Shown: positions 37,025 to 43,204 of the stretch, one piece after another
Numbering within the stretch: position 1 is the stretch's first letter
Layout: every line of letters begins with the position of its first letter
Origin: Haloimpatiens massiliensis
GTDB taxonomy: Bacteria > Bacillota > Clostridia > Clostridiales > Clostridiaceae
Reading direction: 5' to 3'
Length of the DNA stretch: 64,000 nt
Assembly (NCBI RefSeq): GCF_900184255.1
Contig: NZ_LT854640.1
Location: 1,007,593 to 1,071,592 of the forward strand
Position numbers and translations under genes: made by a program
The notes under the pieces: model-generated
Database searches by the model: none
What the model saw: the letters and a program-made list of their open reading frames with translations, nothing else
What the model was told of the DNA's origin: nothing

Positions 37025-37543
37025 TTACCCAATTTCGTCTGCTAATATACTTAGCTCATTTAGTATTTCTCTAAAACAACTATCATTAATACTTTTACTG
37101 CTATCTTTTCTTTCTCTCATAGCCTTGTAAAATTCATTTATTGTTGCATAATCATATTCTTTGTGAAATCTCGCATTTAGAATTATGCCCGTAGCAAATA
37201 TAAAAGTTTGTGCAGTTACATCTTTATAAAGATATTCCTCTCCATGCAAAAAATCCATTTTATATACTTTATCTTTTCCTCGAACATTCTTAATTTGAAA
37301 AATAGCATTAAATTTATCATCAATTTTAATACTATTTCTTTTTATATTAGGTTCATTTTTTTGCATTCTTGATATGCTTGTATCTAGTTTTTTCCTCCTA
37401 GATTCCTCTGTAGAATTAAATCTTTCAAATACTTCAATGCCTATGTTAAAATTTTTCAAAAAATTTTCATATGTATACTTATCCGATATACACTTTTTCA
37501 TTATAATCATATGTATTAGTTCCTCTTTCATAGTATCTAACAT
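37025..37543 (-). CDS. Hypothetical protein, 172 aa, upstream of a flagellin gene
   Basis: I do not recognise this protein. It is soluble, basic, helical (CISDKYTYENFLKNFNIGIE early; RARFHKEYDYATINEFYKAM-like helices late), with no signal peptide, membrane segment or cysteine motif. The start may be ATG at 37543 or, after AGAGGAAC, the ATG at 37510. It lies 129 nt before the flagellin at 35964-36896 and in the same direction, so it could be a partner gene for that flagellin, for example a chaperone or modification factor; that is only a guess from position. Confidence 0.6.
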   Translation of the reverse strand: MLDTMKEELIHMIIMKKCISDKYTYENFLKNFNIGIEVFERFNSTEESRRKKLDTSISRMQKNEPNIKRNSIKIDDKFNAIFQIKNVRGKDKVYKMDFLHGEEYLYKDVTAQTFIFATGIILNARFHKEYDYATINEFYKAMRERKDSSKSINDSCFREILNELSILADEIG

Positions 37544-37624
37544 ATTCTGTCTATATCGTACCCACTGTAGCTCTTACTCTAATGCTATTTTTAATTCTTT
37601 TTTTCTCTTTCTTTTATTCTCTCA

Positions 37625-37812
37625 TTTACCTTGTTATAGCTTGGCACTGGGAAAATTTTCACCCCTGGGATGCAGGTGGGGCACCGTAGCTAGCTAAAAG
37701 TCTCCTTGACGATTACCTTTGCTGGACTTTCACCAGCTAGTATGGTCCAGCTTAGCTGGACGTGCCCCCTGAGGTCGTAACAAAAAGGATGTAGCGAAGC
37801 GGAAGACTTTTT
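37625..37812. other. GC-rich structured non-coding segment of unknown type
   Basis: About 190 nt with clearly higher G+C than the surroundings and several short hairpins, such as GTCCAGC-TTA-GCTGGAC (37745-37761) and CAGCTAG words around 37731. No open reading frame of note. It lies directly downstream of the Fic gene. It might be a foreign insertion end, an RNA element or an IS relic. I could not assign it. Confidence 0.35.
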
Positions 37813-37819
37813 TTGTTTG

Positions 37820-38953
37820 CTAATGCTGCCTTAAAATATTTATTAAATTATAAAAATAATATTTTTTATTTCTACTCTTGCCATCTGAATAAATAATTTG
37901 CTTTTCTTCTAACTTATTCAAATACACTCCTAATGTACTGCTTGGAATATCAACTATCTCTAATATTCTTTTCTTGGTAAATATAGGTCGTTTAAACATT
38001 ACATTAACTATATCTATTAATTTATTTGAATTTATTATTTTTCTACTCTCTTCTATAGTTATATTATATAGTTTATCTATCTTCTCAATTAATCTTATAT
38101 TTTGATTTGCTTGATTTATAATAGCAGTTATGAAAAACTTTATCCATACATTCCATCTTTGTGATGCTAGCATTTTGAATTTATCATCATCATTGGAACC
38201 TTCAATTCTTATATCATTTAACAACTTATAATACTTAAATTTATCTTTTTCTAAACTTTCACTTATAAAGAAATTTGGAGAATCAATAAAACCCTTATCA
38301 AATAAATATAGTGGTATAAGTATTCTACCTATTCTTCCATTACCATCTAAAAACGGGTGTATAGTTTCAAATTGAGCATGGATAATTGCTATTCGTATTA
38401 AATCATGTAAGTCATCCTTAGGCTCATTTATATATTTTTCTAAATTACTCATATATTCAGGAACTCTCTGTGGTTCTGGTGGTATATATGAAGCAGTTTG
38501 AATTGTACATCCTTCTGGCCCTATAAAATTCTGTATTGTCCTAAATTCGCCTGAATTTCTATTTTTCCCCCTTACATCACCAGATAATAGTATCTTATGC
38601 ATTCCCTTAATTAGCCTTGCTGATATAGGTATTCTTCTTATTAAATCTTCCCCAACTCTTAAGGCTTCAGAATAATTTAATACCTCCTGAATGTCATTTG
38701 TTTTTTTATTTTCATCAGCCTCATATTCAAGCATATCATCTAAAGTAACTTGAGTTCCTTCTATTTTAGTTGATTGTATTGCTTCCTGTAATGTTATAGG
38801 TGCTAATAATAACTCTGGATCTATTTTAGATTTATTTAATAGCACTTGATATATCCCTACTAATTTGTTTGCTTCTAATAATTCTTTAATAAATTCATTA
38901 ATATTAATTAAATCATCTATAGGTAAATTAAAAGGCTCATATGCTTTTGCCAT
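37820..38953 (-). CDS. Fic family protein (probable AMPylase)
   Basis: A 377-aa Fic protein. The active-site motif HPFLDGNGRIGR is at residues 199-210, complete with catalytic His and the anion-hole loop. The N-terminal helix contains an inhibitory (S/T)xxxE(G/N) motif, S61-T-K-I-E65-G66, so it is auto-inhibited as in class II Fic proteins. The C-terminus (about 300-370) looks like a winged helix. Fic proteins transfer AMP or other groups to target proteins; the target is unknown. It lies in the accessory zone. Confidence 0.92.
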   Translation of the reverse strand: MAKAYEPFNLPIDDLININEFIKELLEANKLVGIYQVLLNKSKIDPELLLAPITLQEAIQSTKIEGTQVTLDDMLEYEADENKKTNDIQEVLNYSEALRVGEDLIRRIPISARLIKGMHKILLSGDVRGKNRNSGEFRTIQNFIGPEGCTIQTASYIPPEPQRVPEYMSNLEKYINEPKDDLHDLIRIAIIHAQFETIHPFLDGNGRIGRILIPLYLFDKGFIDSPNFFISESLEKDKFKYYKLLNDIRIEGSNDDDKFKMLASQRWNVWIKFFITAIINQANQNIRLIEKIDKLYNITIEESRKIINSNKLIDIVNVMFKRPIFTKKRILEIVDIPSSTLGVYLNKLEEKQIIYSDGKSRNKKYYFYNLINILRQH

Positions 38954-39074
38954 ATTATCCCCTCCAATATAAATTCGTTGATTTTTGTTATATACTATAT
39001 ATATTATAACACTTACAACAAAAAATAAACATTTTTTGTTGCAAAAATCAAACTTTACTATTTAATATTTCTTA

Positions 39075-39131
39075 ACCACCAGATACCAGGTAGCCTAGCG
39101 AGAGAAGAGAAATAACCGAGCTTGCTATTTT
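39075..39131. repeat. ACCACCAGATA-type interspersed repeat
   Basis: About 55 nt reading ACCACCAGATACCAGGTAGC followed by CTAGCGAGAGAAG and ending in ACCGAGCTTGCTA. Related copies are at 40736-40783 and 43147-43201, with shorter pieces at 27389 and 41868. All lie in non-coding DNA of the accessory region. Confidence 0.55.
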
Positions 39132-39172
39132 TTAGGTGAAGAAAAAATCTTCCCTTTTTTGAGGAATTTTTA

Positions 39173-39200
39173 TTGACACTAACATTTAAAATGATACAAT
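39173..39200 (+). promoter_or_regulatory. Sigma-A promoter of the 106-aa acidic protein gene
   Basis: Plus strand TTGACA (39173-39178) and TACAAT (39195-39200) are 16 nt apart. The -35 is a perfect match. It lies 54 nt before the start codon. Confidence 0.65.
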
Positions 39201-39253
39201 TTATATGAAACTATTTGCTTATATCTAATTTTTATAGAAGAAAGGGGACTCTT

Positions 39254-39574
39254 ATGAAAGAATTTGAATTAACTATTGAATATCTAAAAAAAGGTTCTGA
39301 TGAAATATATGAAAAAGAAATTTATGTAGATTTAGATGATTATATTGAAAGTTATTCAGAAGATTCTTTTCATTTACAACAACAATATTCTATTAAAAAG
39401 GTTGAAAAAGAAATAAAGCCTACAAAAAAAAATTTTCTTTTAAATTTGATCAATACACAACTTAGCAATAATGAAGAATTGCATTCCAATATTGATTTAC
39501 TTATAAGTGAAATTAATGAATGCATTAATGAACTTGGAGAAGAATTTGAAAGCTATTCTAATGATTATGACTAA
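39254..39574 (+). CDS. Hypothetical acidic protein
   Basis: A 106-aa soluble protein from the ATG at 39254, which follows AAAGGGG; the longer in-frame ATG at 39215 precedes that site. It is rich in Glu and Asp, starts MKEFELTIEYLKKGSDEIYE and has a helical C-terminal half with evenly spaced Leu/Ile. One of only four plus-strand genes in the window. It has a strong sigma-A promoter and lies between Fic and the IS200 relic. Not recognised. Confidence 0.65.
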   Translation: MKEFELTIEYLKKGSDEIYEKEIYVDLDDYIESYSEDSFHLQQQYSIKKVEKEIKPTKKNFLLNLINTQLSNNEELHSNIDLLISEINECINELGEEFESYSNDYD

Positions 39575-39597
39575 ATAATTACATACATAATAAATAT

Positions 39598-40285
39598 CCA
39601 CCAGCTAAGCTAGTGGTTTTTCTTAAGCCCTATAAGGGCATTTTACCAGCATTGTGCCTTAAGGCACGTGTAAAAGTATCGCCAGCCGCAATTTAACTGT
39701 TACTTGCCACCCTTAAAAGGGTCCATATATTCTTTAATACTTATTTGGTCGGCGATCATATCTTCATTTTGTTGATTTTTTATATACTCTTCTATCGCCT
39801 TTTTATTTTTTCCTACTGTATCCACATAATAACCTCTACATCAAAAATGTCTGTTTCCATACCTATATTTTAAATTTGCAAATTTCTCAAATATCATTAA
39901 ACTACTTTTTCCTTTTAAAAACCCTACAAATCCTGATACACTCATTTTTGGTGGTATTGATACAAGCATATGTATATAATCTTTACATGCATTGGCTTCT
40001 ATTTTTTCTACTCCCTTACATTCACATAACGTTCTCAATATTTTTCCTATTTCTTTTTTCTTTTTTCCATATATTTCTTTCCTTCTATATTTAGGTTCAA
40101 ATATTATATGATATTTACATCTCCACTTAGTATGTGCTAAGCTATTATTGTCCATTTTGGGCAATACCTCCTTTGATTTTAGATTGGCTGACGAAACCAT
40201 TTCTATTTTATCAAAGTGAGGTATTTTTTTTCAACGCTTAAGCTTTTCCGAACACACCTGCATAGCAGGTGGTTTTATTTATAGA
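39598..40285 (-). mobile_element. IS200-type insertion sequence, decayed
   Basis: A single-ORF element of about 690 nt with no terminal inverted repeats and a subterminal hairpin at each end: ACCTGC-ATA-GCAGGT near 40258-40272 (left end) and CCACCAGCTAAGCTAGTGG at 39599-39617 (right end). The transposase is broken. A second, shorter copy is at 42033-42293. Confidence 0.8.
39700..40155 (-). pseudogene. tnpA: IS200 transposase TnpA, nonsense mutation before the catalytic Tyr
   Basis: Translation begins at ATG 40155 (MDNNSLAHTKWRCKYHIIFE, RBS AAAGGAGG) and shows the metal-binding HMLVSIPP-like motif of Y1 transposases (DYIHMLVSIPPKMSVSGFVG). It is interrupted at 39841-39843 by TGA, where relatives have TGG (Trp) in HFWxRGYYVDTVG. 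The remaining frame continues without interruption for 46 codons, GYYVDTVGKNKKAIEEYIKN and onward, to TAA at 39700. The catalytic tyrosine is in the lost part, so the protein should be inactive. Confidence 0.88.
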
Positions 40286-40361
40286 CAATGAAAATTTTAA
40301 AAGCTTTACTTTTAAAATCCACCCAATTTGATATTTGAACTTTGTTATCTGATATCTATAA

Positions 40362-40390
40362 AAAAAGCCAGGGAAACCCGGCTTTTTTAT
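40362..40390 (-). terminator. Terminator beyond flagellin relic 1
   Basis: AAAAAGCC-AGGGAAACCC-GGCTTTTTT is a strong stem with a T-run. It is just downstream of the relic's flagellin stop codon (minus strand), as a real flagellin gene would have. Confidence 0.8.
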
Positions 40391-40391
40391 A

Positions 40392-40436
40392 TTATCTTAA
40401 TAATTGAAGAACTCCTTGAGGTTGTTGGTTAGCTTG
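40392..40436 (-). pseudogene. Flagellin 3' end relic 1 (3' exon next to intron)
   Basis: The 45 nt encode QANQQPQGVLQLLR and stop, identical in peptide to the end of the main flagellin. At the next base the sequence changes to intron sequence ending in G. The rest of the gene is missing apart from a short AAGCAGCTCAAGCT piece at 40641-40654. Confidence 0.85.
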
Positions 40437-40640
40437 CGGACCATCAAATACCTTTCAGTATCTGCTAGACTATATCTTTAGCCTTTGTTTAATTAATAAT
40501 TTATAATTAATAGTTTTGGTGAAAATTCAGCAAGCTGAATTTCTTCATTAATTATTCATTATTAATTTTTAACTATTAATTATCAATTGCTTAACTCGTT
40601 CGTCTTAGTCATTGAACCTTCTCCAACCTTTTGGCACAGG
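40437..40640 (-). ncRNA. Group I intron relic, 5' half missing
   Basis: On the minus strand, the R element (GTTCAATGACTAAGACG, 40601-40617) and S element (AAGATATAGTCTAGC, 40464-40478) of a group I intron are present; GACTA and TAGTC would pair as P7. It ends in G at 40437 next to the flagellin exon. The P and Q elements are absent, and flagellin-like DNA abuts the R side, so it cannot be a complete ribozyme. A roughly 97-nt palindromic repeat sits between R and S. Confidence 0.75.
40491..40587. repeat. Palindromic AT-rich repeat (MITE-like), copy 1
   Basis: About 97 nt; ends AATTAATAATTTATAATTAA and TTAACTATTAATTATCAAT-like arms are imperfect inverted copies, with a central AATTCAGCAAGCTGAATT palindrome. 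A close copy is at 42625-42722, at the same place inside the second intron. Confidence 0.6.
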
Positions 40641-40795
40641 AGCTTGAGCTGCTTAAGTATCCTTTTTAAATTTATATAATCACTTTTTAACAATAAAAAT
40701 CACCTTTACATGTTCCTTAGACAAAACCTACCACAAACCACCAGATACCAGTACTCTAGCGAGGGAAGAAATGACCGAGCTTGCTATAAGTTTCT
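40641..40795. repeat. Direct repeat, copy A (flagellin fragment plus flanking DNA)
   Basis: About 150 nt that recurs at 43056-43203: a flagellin-like piece AGCTTGAGCTGCTTAAGTAT, then ATTTATATAATCACTTTT, ACATGTTCCTT and the ACCACCAGATA-type repeat ending in CCGAGCTTGCTA. The two copies bracket about 2.4 kb and are the sign of a duplication. Confidence 0.75.
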
Positions 40796-40827
40796 ATACA
40801 TTTGTCCGATTAACCCTTAAATAACCA

Positions 40828-40856
40828 TTGAATAATATATATATTAACACTATAAT
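40828..40856 (+). promoter_or_regulatory. Sigma-A promoter of the orphan pair
   Basis: TTGAAT (40828-40833) and TATAAT (40851-40856), spaced by exactly 17 nt on the plus strand, 33 nt before the GTG start of the first gene. Confidence 0.7.
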
Positions 40857-40889
40857 AATATTATAATACTTTAAAATAGGAGGTGCAAA

Positions 40890-41159
40890 GTGTCTAAAAT
40901 AACTGCAAGTGAATTAGAAAGAAAAATTTATGAGTTAGAAGAGGTACGAGTTGTTATTAGAGTCGATAAAAATCAAGAATTTAAGGATTACGATTATTCT
41001 AGAAAAACCGCTACTAATACTAGTATATCCGAATGGTTAAATACTAGAGTAAAACCATTATTAGGGACAGATGTACAAGTTGACGTTATAGACGGAACAG
41101 GTAATAATCCACATGGTAGGACTAAAATTGAAAATGTAAGAAATAGTTACGTAAAATAA
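40890..41159 (+). CDS. Orphan small protein 1
   Basis: An 89-aa soluble protein starting at GTG 40890, 5 nt after AGGAGGTG. Sequence features: KITASELERKIYELEEVRVV, then VRVDKNQEFKDYDYSRK and VQVDVIDGTGNNPHGRTKIE, which look like an alpha/beta fold. I do not recognise the family. It has its own sigma-A promoter and is followed 11 nt later by a second small gene, so the two are an operon. They sit between the two copies of a 150-nt direct repeat. Confidence 0.75.
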   Translation: MSKITASELERKIYELEEVRVVIRVDKNQEFKDYDYSRKTATNTSISEWLNTRVKPLLGTDVQVDVIDGTGNNPHGRTKIENVRNSYVK

Positions 41160-41170
41160 GGAGGATTTTT

Positions 41171-41389
41171 ATGTTTAATAATAATCAAGTAGAATCAATT
41201 CCAGAAAAATTAGGTTTATCATATAGATGGTTAAACCCTGAAAGTGGTGCTAATGTTATAATAGTTGAAAATGTTATAGAATTCAAACCGTTTTCTAATT
41301 GGATAACTGATTTACGAAACAACAAAAAATATCATTCTGATACTATTCGAAAATTCCAGGAATTATGTCGAGAATTAGCAAATAAATAA
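41171..41389 (+). CDS. Orphan small protein 2
   Basis: A 72-aa protein (MFNNNQVESIPEKLGLSYRW; then FKPFSNWITDLRNNKKYHSD), preceded by AAGGAGGATTTTT. Soluble, no cysteine motif. The close spacing to the upstream gene suggests a two-gene unit such as a toxin-antitoxin or an accessory pair carried by a phage or mobile element, but there is no motif to support any of these. Not recognised. Confidence 0.7.
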   Translation: MFNNNQVESIPEKLGLSYRWLNPESGANVIIVENVIEFKPFSNWITDLRNNKKYHSDTIRKFQELCRELANK

Positions 41390-42032
41390 TAAACAATTAT
41401 GCTATTTCAGAAGTAATACTTGGTATATTTAGCATCTCAATTACTTTAAATATTATTAATAAACAAAGCTCACATAAGTTAAGGTGTATTTTTTCTTACA
41501 CATATTGACTTGTATTTTATTGTATACTTGTAATTTTACATCTCTATATTACAAAAGAGAGAAGGGTGTAACGTAGAAAAAAACTTTTTTGTATTTATTA
41601 GTGAGTATTTTTAATAAAATGGGCAAATGATGAAAAATATATGAATCAGCAATGTATATAAATGAATTAAATCACCTATGAAATTATATACTTCATAGGT
41701 GTATATTTTAAAAAAATCATGAACTAAAAAGTTGTTGACATATACATACGCTAACAGAATAAAAATAGAGTTAATCATTTCATTTCCTTACAGAATAATT
41801 TTTATAAAAAGGGTCAGAGCTTTCACTCTGTTACTTTTATTTATTCAACATTCTCCTAACGTCGAAAACCACCACATACCAGACAACCTAGCTATTAGCT
41901 ATTGATAATAACTATTGAATCCTTTACTAGTTGTTCAAATTCATCATAATTCTCCAATTGAGAATCCATAATTAAATCAACAATTTTACAATTTATATGT
42001 GGTTTAAGTGCAAAAATATCATATCCTTCTTC
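41390..42032. other. Non-coding AT-rich stretch after the orphan pair
   Basis: Holds no convincing gene. A terminator-like stem CACCTATGAA/TTCATAGGTG is at 41672-41702. A decayed flagellin-type terminator (GTCAGAGCTTTCACTCTG) is near 41815-41835. A partial ACCACCACATACCAG repeat is at 41868. TTGACATATACATACGCTAA near 41744 could be part of a promoter but nothing follows it. Confidence 0.45.
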
Positions 42033-42293
42033 CTCCAATTTTAAATTGCAAATTTCTCAAATATCATTAAACTATTTTTTCCCTTTTAAAAACCCTGCAA
42101 ATCTTAATACACTCAATCATATGTATATGATCTTTACATCTCCATTTATTATGTGCTAACCTATTAGTATCTATTTTAAGTAATACCTCCTTTGATTTTA
42201 GATTGACTAACAAAACTATTTCTATTTTATCAAAGTGAGGTATTTTTTTTCAACAATTAAACACCTGCATAGCAGGTAGTTTTATTTATAGAC
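42033..42293 (-). mobile_element. IS200 relic with internal deletions
   Basis: About 260 nt matching the left-hand two thirds of the IS200 at 39598-40285 (the TnpA 5' region, RBS, and the ACCTGC-ATA-GCAGGT end hairpin at 42263-42277), with at least two internal deletions and many point changes. No intact frame remains. Confidence 0.8.
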
Positions 42294-42296
42294 AAA

Positions 42297-42330
42297 AGAA
42301 GCCAAAGCTTTCACCCTGACTTCTTAATAA
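42297..42330 (-). terminator. Decayed terminator beyond flagellin relic 2
   Basis: AGAAGCCAAAGCTTTCACCC and TGACTTCTT correspond to the terminator following the main flagellin (44489-44524), now imperfectly paired. Confidence 0.45.
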
Positions 42331-42434
42331 TTCTTTTTTTAATTCTTTTATAAATCTATCAATTATAGGAAACTCCTTCTCATTACTTCGAATGAGTAAG
42401 TTCCACTAACTAAATCGTAGATTTAGAGTGTCAC

Positions 42435-42479
42435 TTATCTTAATAATTGAAGAACTCCTTGAGGTTGTTGGTTAGCTTG
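42435..42479 (-). pseudogene. Flagellin 3' end relic 2 (3' exon next to intron)
   Basis: Encodes the same QANQQPQGVLQLLR end and stop as relic 1 and the main flagellin, then changes at 42480 into group I intron sequence. The rest of the flagellin gene is absent. Confidence 0.85.
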
Positions 42480-42950
42480 CGGACCATCAAATACCTTTCA
42501 GTATCTGCCAGACTATATCTTCAACCAAACAAAATAATTGGATATTTAATATTTGCTATTTGTACTTTGCTTTGGTTGTCGGGCACTTCGGGAAACCTCA
42601 TTCCCTACAGACCTCATGAACATACAATTAATAATTTATAATTAATAGTTTTGGTGAAAATTCAGCAAGCTGAATTTCTTCATTAATTATTCATTATTTA
42701 TTTTTAACTATTAATTATCAATCGCTTAGCTCGTTCGTCTTACTCGTTGAACCTTCTCCAACCTTTCGGTACAATAGCTTGGATGCTGATTATCCAAGCT
42801 ACTTTGTTTTTCAACCTATCACGCTTGTCCTTTCAAACTACGCTGTAGGAAAAGTAGCTTAAAGAAGTTCCAGCAATTCAACCGGTTTACAATAAGGATT
42901 ACTCCTTGAGGGCCCCTTGAATAGTAAACCTATGAAACTCTGCCTCCTCT
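42480..42950 (-). ncRNA. Group I intron with all four core elements
   Basis: Minus strand, in order: P element AATTGCTGGAAC (42867-42878), Q element AATCAGCATCC (42781-42791), R element GTTCAACGAGTAAGACG (42736-42752) and S element AAGATATAGTCTGGC (42507-42521). The last base before the flagellin exon is G, as required of the omega-G. The P7 pair GAGTA/TAGTC has one mismatch compared with copy 1. The 5' limit is approximate (42900-42970). There is no intron-encoded protein; a MITE-like palindrome lies between R and S. It resembles the intron part of clostridial IStrons without the transposase part. Confidence 0.8.
42625..42722. repeat. Palindromic AT-rich repeat (MITE-like), copy 2
   Basis: Nearly identical to 40491-40587, with the same central AATTCAGCAAGCTGAATT, and at the same position in the intron (between R and S). 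The insertion therefore predates the intron duplication. Confidence 0.6.
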
Positions 42951-42999
42951 CGTCGGTGTAGTAAGTTCGAATAACTAAATCAAATATTTAGATTCTCAC

Positions 43000-43072
43000 T
43001 TATCTTAGAAGTTGTAATACTCCCTGAGGTTGACTATTTGCTTGAGCCAACATAGCTTAAGCTGCTTGAGTA
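43000..43072 (-). pseudogene. Flagellin 3' end relic 3
   Basis: Translates as DTQAA, a stop, then AMLAQANSQPQGVLQLLR and a stop: clearly flagellin, with a TAA inside the AQAAQAML motif. No intron here. The stop-side flank (42940-42999) contains an imperfect hairpin similar to one next to relic 2 (42361-42430). Confidence 0.85.
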
Positions 43073-43203
43073 TCCTTTTTCAATTTATATAATCACTTTT
43101 TAACAATAGAAATCACCTTTACATGTTCCTTCGACAAAACCTACCACAAACCACAGATATCATGTAACCTAGCGAGGGAGTGGAATGACCGCGCTTGCTA
43201 CGT
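43056..43203. repeat. Direct repeat, copy B
   Basis: The partner of 40641-40795: same flagellin fragment, same ATTTATATAATCACTTTTTA and ACATGTTCCTTCGACAAAAC stretch and the same ACCACAGATATC to CGCTTGCTA end. It finishes at the fliB stop codon. Confidence 0.75.
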
Positions 43204-43204
43204 A

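Noticed and set aside
37553..37580. Possible sigma-D promoter before the 172-aa gene
   Set aside because: The -10 TACGATAT is good, but the nearest TAAG is 14 nt away instead of 16-18.
21318..39712. Word AACTGTTACTT seen near 21325, 22330, 37010 and 39700 as a regulatory site
   Set aside because: Contexts differ (hairpin, stop codon flank, IS200 tail); probably chance in AT-rich DNA.
39840..40200. Functional IS200 transposase of 119 aa
   Set aside because: Ends at a nonsense codon before the catalytic tyrosine and frame continues after it; treated as a pseudogene.
42447..42641. 64-aa plus-strand reading frame
   Set aside because: Covers a flagellin relic and part of the group I intron on the opposite strand; not a gene.
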